A stretch of 64,000 nt of DNA from JBBQZP01 sp038207585 (lineage in GTDB: Bacteria > Pseudomonadota > Alphaproteobacteria > Rhodobacterales > Rhodobacteraceae), in assembly GCA_038207585.1 (NCBI GenBank), contig JBBQZP010000011.1, forward strand, positions 1 through 64,000, in the 5' to 3' direction. The notes beneath the pieces are model-generated. The model saw only the letters and a list, made by a program, of their open reading frames with translations, was not told where the DNA came from and searched no databases. Below are positions 26,413 to 37,793 of this stretch, one piece after another. Numbering within the stretch: position 1 is the first letter of the stretch; each line of letters starts with the position of its first letter. Made by a program: the position numbers and the translations under genes.

Positions 26413-27199
26413 ATCCGCCGCCCGCGAAGGCGCGCAACCGGTTTTGGACAGTGCGGTTTCCGTTCGCAACGTGTCCAAGACTTACGGCGATGTTCAGGCG
26501 CTGAAAAACCTGTCGCTGGAATTTCCGCGTGGCGAGTTGACCTCGCTTCTGGGGCCGTCGGGCTGCGGCAAGACCACGCTTCTGAAGATCATCGCGGGGC
26601 TGTTGCCGCAAAACGAAGGCCAGATCGAGGTGGATGGCAAAACCGTCACCGGCCCCGGCCCAGACCGCGCCTTTGTGTTTCAGGATTTCGCTCTGCTGCC
26701 CTGGGCCAATGTGCTGCGCAACGTGGCCTTCGGGCTTGAATTGCGCGGCGTTGCAAAATCGGAACGAGAGGCGATTGCCGAGAAATACATCCGCGAGGTC
26801 GGACTTGCGGGATTCGAGAAAAAGTTCCCGCACCAGCTTTCGGGCGGCATGCGCCAGCGTGTGGGTCTGGCGCGCGCCCTGTCGGTGGATGCGCAGGTGC
26901 TGCTTCTGGACGAGCCGTTCTCGGCCGTTGACGAACAGACCCGCCGCAAGTTTCAGGAAGACCTGCTGTCACTGGTGGCCAATGAGAAAAAGACCTTCAT
27001 CTTCGTGACCCATTCGATTGAAGAGGCGGTTTATGTATCGGACCAGATCGCCATCCTGCTGCCCCGCCCAAGCCGGGTGTCGGAAATCATCCGCCCCACC
27101 AGCTTTCGCGGCAAGGATGTCGGCAACATTCGCCGCGACCCGGAATACCTTGATATCGTGGATGAAATCTGGGCATCCCTGCGCAGCTATGTGGAGTAA
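26393..27199 (+). CDS. ABC transporter ATP-binding protein (SsuB/TauB-like)
   Basis: A 268-residue ATPase. Walker A GPSGCGKTT is at residues 54-62, Q-loop in FVFQDFALLPW, signature LSGGMRQR, Walker B VLLLDEPFSAVD and switch histidine in FVTHSIEEA. It energises the importer with the two flanking permeases. The GTG at 26393 is better spaced from AAGGG than the ATG at 26399; either is possible. The start overlaps the first permease gene. Confidence 0.92.
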   Translation: MAMSQIKSAAREGAQPVLDSAVSVRNVSKTYGDVQALKNLSLEFPRGELTSLLGPSGCGKTTLLKIIAGLLPQNEGQIEVDGKTVTGPGPDRAFVFQDFALLPWANVLRNVAFGLELRGVAKSEREAIAEKYIREVGLAGFEKKFPHQLSGGMRQRVGLARALSVDAQVLLLDEPFSAVDEQTRRKFQEDLLSLVANEKKTFIFVTHSIEEAVYVSDQIAILLPRPSRVSEIIRPTSFRGKDVGNIRRDPEYLDIVDEIWASLRSYVE

Positions 27200-27205
27200 C
27201 ATGGC

Positions 27206-27958
27206 ATGATCCTGTTTGGCCGCAAACTGCCCGCAATGTCATCGCTGCTGATCTGGGCCGCCCTGTGGGAGGTCATCGGCCAGATGGACCTGACCTTTTT
27301 CGTACCCCCCTTTTCGCAGGTCATCATCACGCTGTTCAGCCTGATCCAGACCCCGGCCTTTCAGTCGGCACTGGCGACCACGGCCTATTCGTTTCTGATG
27401 GGCGTCGGCTTTGCGGTGCTGATCGGGGTGCCTGTGGGTATCCTGATGGGCAAGACGCGGGTGCTGGATGAATTGCTGCTGCCTTGGGTCAACATCTTCA
27501 TCTCGGCCCCGCTGACGGCACTGGTTCCGGTTTTGATGGTGCTGTTCGGGTTCGGGGCAAAGACGATCATCATCACGACCTCGCTTTTCGCGATCTGGAT
27601 CATCATTCTGAACGCGCGGGCGGGGGTCATGCAGATCAACCGGTCGATGGTGGAAATGGCGCGCAGCTTTGGCGCCACACCGCTGGATGCGTTCTTCAAG
27701 GTCTATCTCTGGGCCGCCCTGCCCGAGATCCTGGGCGGCATCCGCATCGGCGTGATCCGCGCGATCAAGGGTGTGATCATCGGGCAGCTTCTGGTGTCGA
27801 TCGTGGGCTTTGGCGCGCTGTTCGAGCTTTACTCCAGCAACTTCCTGATGAAAGAATTTTGGGCGGTTCTGATCGTGCTTTTTGGTCTGGCCTTCGCGAT
27901 TTCGGAGTTTCTGGGCTATCTGGAACGCAAGGTCGCGTTCTATGCCACGGCCCGCTGA
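27206..27958 (+). CDS. ABC transporter permease (SsuC/TauC-like), second
   Basis: A 250-residue permease with six predicted helices and the coupling loop EMARSFGATPLDAFFKVYLW (about residues 149-168). It is a paralogue of the permease at 25651; importers with two different permeases of this class occur among nitrate/sulfonate-type systems. It starts 6 bases after the ATPase stop. The CoA ligase gene follows 42 bases later, so the transporter and ligase may share one transcript. Confidence 0.87.
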   Translation: MILFGRKLPAMSSLLIWAALWEVIGQMDLTFFVPPFSQVIITLFSLIQTPAFQSALATTAYSFLMGVGFAVLIGVPVGILMGKTRVLDELLLPWVNIFISAPLTALVPVLMVLFGFGAKTIIITTSLFAIWIIILNARAGVMQINRSMVEMARSFGATPLDAFFKVYLWAALPEILGGIRIGVIRAIKGVIIGQLLVSIVGFGALFELYSSNFLMKEFWAVLIVLFGLAFAISEFLGYLERKVAFYATAR

Positions 27959-28000
27959 TCCGGGACACCCCTGACCGCCGCTTTGAAAAGGTGCGCAAAG

Positions 28001-29527
28001 ATGACCACAATGACCGACCTTCTGGCCGACCATGCAGCTGACACCCCGGCCATCGGCGCGCCCGGTCGCGACTGGCTGAGCTATGGCGCGTTGCGCGCGC
28101 TTTCAACCGAGGTGGCGGCACAATTGCGCGGCTTTGGCATCGCCGCGCAGGACCGTGTGGCAATTGTGCTGCCCAACGGGCCCGATATGGCCACGGCCTT
28201 TGTAACCATCGCACAGGCCGCTGTGACCGCGCCCCTGAACCCGGCCTACCGGCAGGATGAATACGAATTCTATCTAGGTGATCTGAAGGCAAAGGCGATC
28301 GTCGTGGCGCAGGGCTATGACGGCCCTGCCCTTGCTGCCGCCCGTGCATGCGATGTGGCGGTGCTGCGTCTGGAAAGCCTGCCCGACGGCTATGCCGGGC
28401 AGTTCCGTCTTTCGGGTGATGCGCACGCAGTGGCCTCAGGTGGCATGCCGGGGGCCGGGGATACCGCACTTATCCTGCATACATCAGGCACCACGTCGCG
28501 GCCCAAGATCGTGCCGCTTTTACACTCCAACGTGGTGGCTTCGGCGCGGCATATCCGCGCCTCACTGGCGCTGACGCCTGCTGACCGCTGCCTGAATGTG
28601 ATGCCGCTATTCCATATCCACGGGCTGATTGCAGCCGTTTCGGCGTCGCTTGCGGCCGGGGCGTCGATCTGGTGTGCGCCGGGGTTTGACGCGCTGAAAT
28701 TCTTTGGCTGGATGCAGGACGCGCGGCCCAGCTGGTACACCGCCGTGCCCACGATGCATCAGGCTATTCTGACCCGCGCCGAACGTAACGCCGATACCAT
28801 CGCCGCCGTGCCGCTGCGGTTCTTGCGATCATCCTCGGCATCGCTTCCGGCGCAGGTGATGCGTGCATTGGAGACGACCTTTGGTGCCCCCGTGATCGAG
28901 GCTTACGGCATGACCGAGGCCGCGCATCAGATGGCGTCGAACCCGTTGCCGCCGCGCGCGCAGAAGCCCGGATCGGTGGGCATTGCCGCCGGCCCCGAAC
29001 TTCGCATCGCGCACGAGGTCGAGAACCACCTGATCGACGGCACCGGCGAAGTGGTGATTTGTGGCCCGAACGTGACGCCGGGATATGAGGGCAACCCGGA
29101 CGCCAACGCCAAGAACTTTTTCACCGATGGCGGCAAGCGCTGGTTCCGCACCGGCGATCAGGGCGCGCTGGACGGCGAGGGGTATCTGTCGCTGACCGGG
29201 CGGCTCAAGGAAATCATCAACCGGGGCGGCGAAAAGATCAGCCCGCTTGAGGTGGACGGCGTCTTGATGGATCACCCCGCCGTGGCGCAGGTGGTCACCT
29301 TTGCGGTGCCGCATCCGAAACTGGGCGAAGATGTTGCCGCCGCCGTTGTCCTGCGCGACGGCCATGCCGCAACCGAGGCCGAAATCCGAGATTTCGTCGC
29401 ATCCAAAGTGGCTGCGTTCAAGGTGCCACGCCGGGTGATCATTCTGGATGATATCCCCAAAGGAGCCACGGGCAAGCTCCAACGCATCGGGCTGGCCGAA
29501 AAGCTGGGCCTTGGGTCAGCCGGTTAA
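28001..29527 (+). CDS. AMP-forming acyl-CoA synthetase, oxalyl-CoA-synthetase-like
   Basis: A 508-residue ANL-superfamily ligase. The ATP-binding loop TSGTTSRPK is at 161-169, followed by IVPLLHSNVV; the A5 motif EAYGMTEA is about 295-302; the hinge GRLKEIINRGGEKISP and the C-terminal catalytic lysine in GATGKLQR are present. The HTSGTTSRPK...VPLLH stretch resembles oxalate-CoA ligases (Pcs60/AAE3 group) more than fatty-acid or benzoate ligases. The product of the upstream importer may be its substrate. The ATG at 28001 is chosen over 27983, which has no better ribosome site. Confidence 0.83.
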   Translation: MTTMTDLLADHAADTPAIGAPGRDWLSYGALRALSTEVAAQLRGFGIAAQDRVAIVLPNGPDMATAFVTIAQAAVTAPLNPAYRQDEYEFYLGDLKAKAIVVAQGYDGPALAAARACDVAVLRLESLPDGYAGQFRLSGDAHAVASGGMPGAGDTALILHTSGTTSRPKIVPLLHSNVVASARHIRASLALTPADRCLNVMPLFHIHGLIAAVSASLAAGASIWCAPGFDALKFFGWMQDARPSWYTAVPTMHQAILTRAERNADTIAAVPLRFLRSSSASLPAQVMRALETTFGAPVIEAYGMTEAAHQMASNPLPPRAQKPGSVGIAAGPELRIAHEVENHLIDGTGEVVICGPNVTPGYEGNPDANAKNFFTDGGKRWFRTGDQGALDGEGYLSLTGRLKEIINRGGEKISPLEVDGVLMDHPAVAQVVTFAVPHPKLGEDVAAAVVLRDGHAATEAEIRDFVASKVAAFKVPRRVIILDDIPKGATGKLQRIGLAEKLGLGSAG

Positions 29528-29545
29528 GCGCAGCGGGGCAAGCGA

Positions 29546-30523
29546 ATGAAAGTCTGCATTTTCGGCGCCGGGGCGATTGGCGGTTATATGGGGGCCAAGC
29601 TTGCGCAAGCAGGGGCCGATGTCAGCCTTGTTGCGCGCGGCCCGCATCTGGCCGCGATGCAGGCCAAGGGCCTGACCTTGATCGAAGAGGGCACGGAGGC
29701 GGTGACCGTGCCGGTGCGCGCCAGTGCCGACCCCGCGGCACTTGGCCCTCAGGATTATGTGATTGTCACGCTGAAGGCACATTCGGTGCCGGGCGTTGTG
29801 GCGGCGATGCAGCCGTTGATCGGGGCGCAGACGACCATCGTCAGCGGCGTGAACGGGGTTCCGTGGTGGTATTTCCACAAGATCGGCGGCGCGCTTGAAG
29901 GCACGCGGCTGCAAACCGTTGATCCCGGCAATGTCCAATGGAACGGGTTCGGCCCTGACCGCGTGCTGGGATGCGTCGTTTATCCCGCAGCCGAGGTCAG
30001 CGAACCCGGCACCATCCGCCACATCGAAGGCAACCGCTTTTCGCTGGGCGAACCCGACGGGTCGAAATCCGACCGCGCCGTGGCGCTGTCGCAGACATTG
30101 CAGGCGGCCGGGCTGAAAGCGCCGGTGCGCCCGCGTCTTCGCGACGAGATCTGGGTCAAGCTGTGGGGAAACCTGTCGTTCAACCCGATTTCCGCCCTGA
30201 CCCACGCCACCCTGGATGTCTTGTGCACCGACCCCGGCACCCGTGATGTGGCGCGCCGCATGATGGTTGAGGCGCAGGCGATTGCCGAGGCGCTGGGTGT
30301 CACCTTCCCGATCGACGTCGAACGCCGCATTGACGGAGGTGCTGCGGTGGGCGCGCATCGCACCTCGATGCTGCAAGACCTGTCGGCCGGTCGCCCGATG
30401 GAGATTGACGCGCTGATAGGTTCGGTTCAGGAACTGGGCCGGATCACCGGCCTGCCGACCCCCACCATCGACACGGTGCTGGCGCTGACAACCCTACGGG
30501 CACGGGTCGCCGGGCTTTACTGA
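29546..30523 (+). CDS. Ketopantoate reductase family protein (PanE/ApbA-like)
   Basis: A 325-residue NADP-binding protein with GAGAIGGYMGA (residues 6-16), a central KLWGNLSFNPISAL segment carrying the family lysine and asparagine, and a C-terminal helical domain. True PanE makes pantoate for CoA synthesis, but the catabolic setting and a second homologue in this window (58091-59110) suggest a reductase for some other 2-keto or beta-hydroxy acid. It starts 18 bases after the CoA ligase and ends 73 bases before the convergent RidA gene. Confidence 0.85.
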   Translation: MKVCIFGAGAIGGYMGAKLAQAGADVSLVARGPHLAAMQAKGLTLIEEGTEAVTVPVRASADPAALGPQDYVIVTLKAHSVPGVVAAMQPLIGAQTTIVSGVNGVPWWYFHKIGGALEGTRLQTVDPGNVQWNGFGPDRVLGCVVYPAAEVSEPGTIRHIEGNRFSLGEPDGSKSDRAVALSQTLQAAGLKAPVRPRLRDEIWVKLWGNLSFNPISALTHATLDVLCTDPGTRDVARRMMVEAQAIAEALGVTFPIDVERRIDGGAAVGAHRTSMLQDLSAGRPMEIDALIGSVQELGRITGLPTPTIDTVLALTTLRARVAGLY

Positions 30524-30596
30524 AGGACCGTGCCAGCCAAAGCCGCGACTGTTCGGCGTCGGCGCACCGCATAGCGTGGAATAAAGACGGCCCAAT

Positions 30597-31028
30597 TCAG
30601 CCCATAGCCGTGCCGTCCGGTGCTGGCGGAATAACCGCCGTCGCCTCGATCTCGACCTTGGCGCGGTCCTCGACCAGCGCCACCACCTGTACCAGCGCCA
30701 TCGCCGGATAATGCGCGCCGATCACCGATCGGTAGACCCGCCCCAGATCCTTCAGGCTGGCAAGGTATTCGCGCTTGTCGGTCACATACCAGGTCAACCG
30801 CACCAGATGGTCGGGGCGCGCACCGGCACAGGCCAGCACCTCGACGATGGATCGCAGGGCCTGCTCTACCTGCCCGACAAAATCGTCGGTCTCAAATGTC
30901 TGATCGGCAGTCCAGCCGATGATTCCGCCAGTAAAGACCATGCGACCCGTCGCGGCGACACCGTTTGAATAGCCGATGGCGGGTTTCCAATGTGACGGGT
31001 GCAGGAACTGAACATCGGTGCCGGTCAT
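30597..31028 (-). CDS. RidA/YjgF family protein
   Basis: A 143-residue single-domain RidA-fold protein with GRMVFTGGIIG, QVEQALRSIVEVLACAGA, DHLVRLTWYVTD and an IEATAV end that normally includes the substrate-binding Arg/Glu region. RidA proteins hydrolyse reactive enamines and imines. In 2-aminobenzoyl-CoA pathways such a protein accompanies the ring-attacking flavoprotein and may help release ammonia from an imine intermediate. The ATG at 31028 overlaps the upstream stop; it is the last gene of a leftward operon. Confidence 0.87.
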   Translation of the reverse strand: MTGTDVQFLHPSHWKPAIGYSNGVAATGRMVFTGGIIGWTADQTFETDDFVGQVEQALRSIVEVLACAGARPDHLVRLTWYVTDKREYLASLKDLGRVYRSVIGAHYPAMALVQVVALVEDRAKVEIEATAVIPPAPDGTAMG

Positions 31029-32161
31029 GCAAGGATGCTCCGCGCGATGACCACGCGCTGCACGTCCGACGCACCCTCGTAAATGCGCAGCGCCCGGATG
31101 TCGCGGTAAAGACGCTCTACCACCGATCCGTGCCGCACCCCGTCGCCGCCGTGCAACTGCACCGCCATGTCGATCACCTCTTGTGCTGCCTCGGTCGCGT
31201 ATAGCTTGGCCATCGCCGCCTCGCGCGTGACCCGTGCGGCTCCGCCATCCTTGGTCCATGCGGCGCGGTAAACCAGCAGCGCTGCCGCGTCGATCTTCAG
31301 CGCCATGTCGGCCAGATGGCCCTGCACCATCTGCAATTCGGCCAGCGGTTGCCCCTGAATGCGCCGCGCCTTCACCCGCGCCAGCGCCTCGTCCAGCGCG
31401 CGGCGCGCAAAGCCCAAAGCCGCCGCACCAACGGTCGCGCGAAAGACATCAAGCACCGACATTGCAATCTTGAACCCCTCGCCGGGCTGACCGATCAGGG
31501 CTGCGTCCGGCAGTACCGCCCCGTTCAGCCGAAGCCGTGCCAGGGGGTGCGGTGCGATCACCTGCAGCCGCTCGGCAATCTGCAGCCCTGCCACATCGGC
31601 GGGCATCAGAAACGCCGACAACCCCTTGGCCCCCGGTGCCTCGCCCGTGCGCGCGAACAGCACATAGACATCGGCGATCCCGCCGTTGGAAATCCAGGTC
31701 TTTTCACCGTCGATCCGCCAGCCTTCGGGCACCCGCACAGCCGTTGTCGCCGTCGCCGCCACGTCAGACCCCGAACCGGGTTCGGTCAGCGCAAAAGCCG
31801 AAATCGCGCTGCCCTCGCGCGTGCGGTTCAGCCAGTCGCGTTGCGCGGGCGTGCCGAACAGGCTGACCGCCCCCATCCCCAACCCCTGCATCGCAAAGGC
31901 AAAATCCACCAGCCCGTCATGGCGCGCCAGCGTCTCACGGATCAGACACAGGGTGCGCACGTCCAGCCGCTCGCCCTCGGCTGCCCCCGAATGGCGCAGC
32001 CAGCCACCCGCCCCAAGGCGCGCGACCAGATCACGGCAGGCGGCATCGACGTCTGTGTGATCGACCGGCAGATGGGCCGCGCACCAGCTTTCCAGTGCTG
32101 CGGCAAGCGCGCGGTGGCGCGGCTCAAAGAAAGGCCAATCCAGAAAGGTTTGATCGCTCAT
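31025..32161 (-). CDS. Acyl-CoA dehydrogenase
   Basis: A 378-residue FAD enzyme of the acyl-CoA dehydrogenase family. It has FALTEPGSGSDVA (FAD/substrate region, about 127-139), KTWISNGGIADV (about 160) and the closing QLHGGDGVRHGSVVERLYRDIRALRIYEGASDVQ, where the glutamate of IYEG is the usual catalytic base. It inserts a double bond alpha-beta to the thioester. Clustered with a hydratase and a dehydrogenase, it fits a ring-cleavage product being degraded by beta-oxidation steps. Overlaps RidA by 4 bases. Confidence 0.92.
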   Translation of the reverse strand: MSDQTFLDWPFFEPRHRALAAALESWCAAHLPVDHTDVDAACRDLVARLGAGGWLRHSGAAEGERLDVRTLCLIRETLARHDGLVDFAFAMQGLGMGAVSLFGTPAQRDWLNRTREGSAISAFALTEPGSGSDVAATATTAVRVPEGWRIDGEKTWISNGGIADVYVLFARTGEAPGAKGLSAFLMPADVAGLQIAERLQVIAPHPLARLRLNGAVLPDAALIGQPGEGFKIAMSVLDVFRATVGAAALGFARRALDEALARVKARRIQGQPLAELQMVQGHLADMALKIDAAALLVYRAAWTKDGGAARVTREAAMAKLYATEAAQEVIDMAVQLHGGDGVRHGSVVERLYRDIRALRIYEGASDVQRVVIARSILA

Positions 32162-32197
32162 GCGTTTGCACGAGTTCTGAAATTCCGCATTCTACCC

Positions 32198-33010
32198 TCA
32201 ATTCCCCTGAAAAACCGGTGTTTCCCTGGCCACAAAGGCCCGGTAGGCGCGTTCGAAATCAAGCGTTTTCATGCAGATCGCCTGCGCCTGCGCCTCGGCC
32301 TCGATCGCCTGTTCCAGCCCCATGTTCCATTCCTGATTGATCTGCGTCTTGGTGATGCCATGCGCGAATGTCGGTCCCGCCGCCAATTGCTGCGCCAGCG
32401 TCAGCGCGGCGGCGTCCAAAGCATCGGGCGCGTGCAGGCTGTTCCAGAACCCCCAACGCTCGCCCTCGTCCGCGCGCATCACGCGGCCGGTGTAAAGCAG
32501 TTCCGCCGCGCGGCCCTGCCCGATGATCCGGGGCAGCATCGCGCAAGCCCCCATATCACACCCCGCAAGGCCAACACGGGTGAACAGAAACGCGCATTTC
32601 GCACCCGGAGTTGCCAGCCGCAGGTCAGCGGCCATCGCCATGATCGCGCCTGCCCCCACGCAGATGCCATCCACCGCCGCGATGACGGGCTTGCCGCACC
32701 CAATCATCGCCTTGACCAGATCGCCGGTCATCCGGGTAAAGGCCAGCACGTCCTTCATAGACATGCCGACCAGAGGGCCGATGATATCATGGACATCGCC
32801 GCCCGAGCAGAAATTGCCGCCGTTCGACCCCAGGATCACCACATCCACATCCTCGGCATAAACCAGCGCGCGGAAGGTATCGCGGAGTTCGGCATAGCTT
32901 TCGAAGGTCAGCGGGTTCTTGCGTTCGGGCCGGTTCAGGCGGATCGTGGCGATGCGGTCCGTCACCTGCCAGCCGAAATGCACCGGGTTCAGCCCTGCAA
33001 GCGTGGTCAT
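32198..33010 (-). CDS. Enoyl-CoA hydratase/isomerase family protein
   Basis: A 270-residue crotonase-fold protein. The oxyanion-hole segments NFCSGGDVHDI (about 66-76) and GICVGAGAIMAMAADLRLA (about 115-133) are clear, with a D in GLAGCDMGACAMLPR at the usual second acid region. It would hydrate an enoyl-CoA intermediate, or open a ring thioester. The start overlaps the MarR gene stop by 4 bases. A similar hydratase accompanies 2-aminobenzoyl-CoA degradation enzymes in other bacteria. Confidence 0.9.
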   Translation of the reverse strand: MTTLAGLNPVHFGWQVTDRIATIRLNRPERKNPLTFESYAELRDTFRALVYAEDVDVVILGSNGGNFCSGGDVHDIIGPLVGMSMKDVLAFTRMTGDLVKAMIGCGKPVIAAVDGICVGAGAIMAMAADLRLATPGAKCAFLFTRVGLAGCDMGACAMLPRIIGQGRAAELLYTGRVMRADEGERWGFWNSLHAPDALDAAALTLAQQLAAGPTFAHGITKTQINQEWNMGLEQAIEAEAQAQAICMKTLDFERAYRAFVARETPVFQGN

Positions 33011-33450
33011 GTCGTGGCTCCCATCCGTTTCAGAATACCTGTCATGCTATCAAGTTCGGCCTCTGACAGATGCCCGAAAAGCTGCGACACCTCGGCCTCG
33101 TGCCCTGCCGCAAGTGCTTCGAAATCTGCCAGCCCCCGCGCTGTCAGCGCCACAAACACCGTGCGCCGATCCACGTCTGACGGCGTGCGGCGCACCAGCC
33201 CGCCCGTTTCCAGCCGGTCCACCACGGTGGTCGCATTGCCGTTCGACACCAGCAGCATCCGCGAAAGCTCGGTCATCGTCACCCCGTCGCGGCGGCGGTA
33301 CAGGGCCGCCATCACATCGAAACGCGGCAGGGTGGTGTGGTGGCGCACGCGCAGCACCTCGCGCAGATGCCCCTCGGCCATGCGGGTTGCCCGCAACAAG
33401 CGTATCCACATCTTGAGGCGGCGCTTTGACAGGGGATCGGGCGGGTTCAT
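33007..33450 (-). CDS. MarR family transcriptional regulator
   Basis: A 147-residue winged-helix regulator: the recognition region TMTELSRMLLVSNGNATTVVDRLETGGLVRR and wing DVDRRTVFVALTARG are clear. The ATG at 33450 overlaps the SDR stop; the longer upstream frame is a shadow. MarR proteins in aromatic CoA pathways typically repress until an aryl-CoA is bound. The tandem palindrome at 36530-36562, in the promoter shared by this operon and the divergent dehydrogenase gene, is its likely operator. Confidence 0.89.
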   Translation of the reverse strand: MNPPDPLSKRRLKMWIRLLRATRMAEGHLREVLRVRHHTTLPRFDVMAALYRRRDGVTMTELSRMLLVSNGNATTVVDRLETGGLVRRTPSDVDRRTVFVALTARGLADFEALAAGHEAEVSQLFGHLSEAELDSMTGILKRMGATT

Positions 33451-34186
33451 GCGTCGCCGCCTGAAATGGTGATGCCCTGCCCGTTCACGCCTTCGGCCCC
33501 CGGCGAACAAAGCCACAGCGCTGCCGATGTCACCTCGTCCGGGCGGAAAAGCCGGTTCTGCGGGCTCATCGCTTCCAGTGCCGCGCGGGCCTCAGGGGGG
33601 GTGCGTCCGGTTTTTTCGGAAATCACGCGGATGGAATTTTCGGTCATCTCGGTGTCCAGAAACCCCGGACAGATGGCGTTGACCGTGATGCCGCCCCGCG
33701 CCACCTCCAGCGCCAGCGACCGCACGATGCCCATGACCCCGTGCTTGGCCGCCGCATAGGGCGCGATCTTGGCATAGCCCCGGTTCCCGGCGGTGGAGGA
33801 GATGGCGATCAGCCGCCCCCAGCCGTCAAACTGGCGCAGCCCTTCGCGGAACGTCAGAAATACTCCGGTCAGGTTCACCGCCAGCATCGCGTTCCACTGT
33901 GCAAGCGTGGTTTTGGAGAAGGGCGCGCTGTCGGCTTGCCCCGCGTTGGCGATGACGATATCGACACGGCCCGCCGCCGCAAACAGCGCCTGCACCGACG
34001 CCTCGTCCGTCACATCGCAGGGCAGCGCACGGATGGCCGGATGCCGTGCGGCCACCGCCGCCAGCGCATCCGCCCGTCGCCCGCAGATGATGACCTCGGC
34101 CGCACCGGCATTGGCAAAGCCCAGCGCCAGATCGGCCCCCGCGCCCGACCCGCCCCCCGTGACCAGAACCCTGCGCCCGGACAGTG

Positions 34187-34190
<4 letters not shown>
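33447..34190 (-). CDS. Short-chain dehydrogenase/reductase
   Basis: A 247-residue SDR with TGGGSGAGADLA near residue 11, NAG in IANAGQAD, catalytic Ser in AISSTAG and Y-x3-K in PYAAAKHG. The C-terminal GFLDTEMT and ISGGDA match the family. It probably oxidises a hydroxyl or reduces a ring ketone in the aryl-CoA pathway. Start and end overlap its neighbours by 4 bases each, so it is in the middle of the operon. Confidence 0.9.
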
Positions 34191-36472
<2,282 letters not shown>

Positions 36473-36529
36473 GCCCGGTCCCCCGTCGCGCGGATTGCGC
36501 CTGCGGCAAGGCTGGCATCGGATCAGAAC

Positions 36530-36562
36530 AATTTCAAGCTTGAAATTTTCACACTTGAAATT
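36530..36562. promoter_or_regulatory. Tandem palindromic operator in divergent promoter
   Basis: A perfect 18-base palindrome, AATTTCAAGCTTGAAATT (36530-36547), is followed by a second copy at 36545-36562 matching 15 of 18 bases. It sits between the flavoprotein operon and the 3-hydroxyacyl-CoA dehydrogenase gene. Size and symmetry suit a MarR dimer, and a MarR gene lies in the left operon. The rest of the 36473-36666 gap shows no gene. Confidence 0.7.
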
Positions 36563-36666
36563 CTTGCCCGGCTCGTGAAGATCGGGCGGATGGACAGGCT
36601 GAAAGATCCCTCAGAATTACTGGTCCGCGCCGCCCTTTTCCGCGCCATCGCAAAGGGGTGCGACGC

Positions 36667-37776
36667 ATGATGATCGGCGTTATCGGTCTGGGGGCCATGG
36701 GCCTTGGGATTGCGCAGGTCTATGCGCAGGCGGGTCTTGACGTGTGCGCCACAGATGCCAACCCCGACGCGCGTGCGACGGCCCGCGACCGTATCGCGAC
36801 CTTTCTTGCGCCGCGCATCGCAAAGGGTGCGATGACGGCAGCGGACGCCAAGGCGCTGCTGGCGCGTCTGCACATTTGTGACCGTATCCAAGACCTTGGC
36901 CCCGCCGATCTGGTGATCGAGGCGGTGGTTGAACAACTGGCGGCCAAGCAGGCCGTCTTCCGGACACTGGAGCCGCATCTGCAACCGGACACCGTGCTGG
37001 CAACCAATACCTCGTCCCTGTCCATCACCGCGATTGCAGAGAGGCTGGTGCGGCCCGACCGGGTTCTGGGGCTGCATTTCTTCAACCCGGCCCCGGCGAT
37101 GAAACTGGTCGAACTTATCCCGCATGCGACAACCACGGCGGCGGCACTGTCGATGGCCCGCAGCCTGACCGAGGCGGCGGGCAAAACCGTGATCCAATGC
37201 GCCGACCGTCCGGGATTTATCGTCAACCGCTGTGCCCGGCCCTTTTACGGCGAGGCGCTTGCCCTTCTGGAAGAAGGCCGCAGCCCGGCCGACATTGATG
37301 CCGCCGTAACGGGCGCGGGATACCGGATCGGTCCTTTTGCGCTGATGGATCTGATCGGTGCCGACATCAACCTTGCCGCCACCCAAGGCTTGCACGCCGC
37401 ACTGGGCAACCACCCGCGCTATCATGTCTTTGACGCGCTTAAAGCACAGGTTGCCAGGGGCAATCTTGGCCGCAAGTCGGGACGGGGCTTTGTCTTTCCC
37501 GACGAGCCCGTGCCCCCGCCCGCCGATGCAGCCCGCATCGTCGCGCGGATCGAGGCCACACTGGTGAACGAGGCGGCGTGGCTTTTGGCCGAAGGCGGAT
37601 GCACGGCGCAAAGCATTGACACAGCACTGCGCCTTGGCCTCAACTTTCCGCGCGGGCCGTCCGAGATGCTTGCCCGATACGGGCGCAATCAGGTTTGCGC
37701 AGTGTTGGCAGCGCTTGAAACCGCAGCCCCGCCGCATCTGAAAGGGCGCTACCTGTCTGCACCCGGCCTGATCTGA
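36667..37776 (+). CDS. 3-hydroxyacyl-CoA dehydrogenase
   Basis: A 369-residue protein with N-terminal GLGAMGLG NAD site, LVIEAVVEQLAAKQAVF, NTSSLSI, the GLHFFNPAPAMKLVELI catalytic histidine-proline region and GFIVNR, then one full and a partial repeat of the C-terminal domain. It oxidises a 3-hydroxyacyl-CoA to the 3-keto thioester. It is divergent from the aryl-CoA operon and shares its operator, and it supplies the third beta-oxidation step for that pathway. ATG 36667 (or 36670) is chosen with AAAGGGG 10 bases upstream. Confidence 0.92.
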   Translation: MMIGVIGLGAMGLGIAQVYAQAGLDVCATDANPDARATARDRIATFLAPRIAKGAMTAADAKALLARLHICDRIQDLGPADLVIEAVVEQLAAKQAVFRTLEPHLQPDTVLATNTSSLSITAIAERLVRPDRVLGLHFFNPAPAMKLVELIPHATTTAAALSMARSLTEAAGKTVIQCADRPGFIVNRCARPFYGEALALLEEGRSPADIDAAVTGAGYRIGPFALMDLIGADINLAATQGLHAALGNHPRYHVFDALKAQVARGNLGRKSGRGFVFPDEPVPPPADAARIVARIEATLVNEAAWLLAEGGCTAQSIDTALRLGLNFPRGPSEMLARYGRNQVCAVLAALETAAPPHLKGRYLSAPGLI

Positions 37777-37793
37777 CCCTTCCGCCCACCCGG

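Noticed and set aside
30597..31259. RidA protein as a 220-residue product
   Set aside because: The extra N-terminal part is an out-of-frame shadow of the acyl-CoA dehydrogenase; the ATG at 31028 overlaps that gene's stop in the local pattern.
31316..33472. Plus-strand 718-codon frame opposite acyl-CoA dehydrogenase and hydratase
   Set aside because: Arg/His/Gln-rich antisense shadow of three clear genes.
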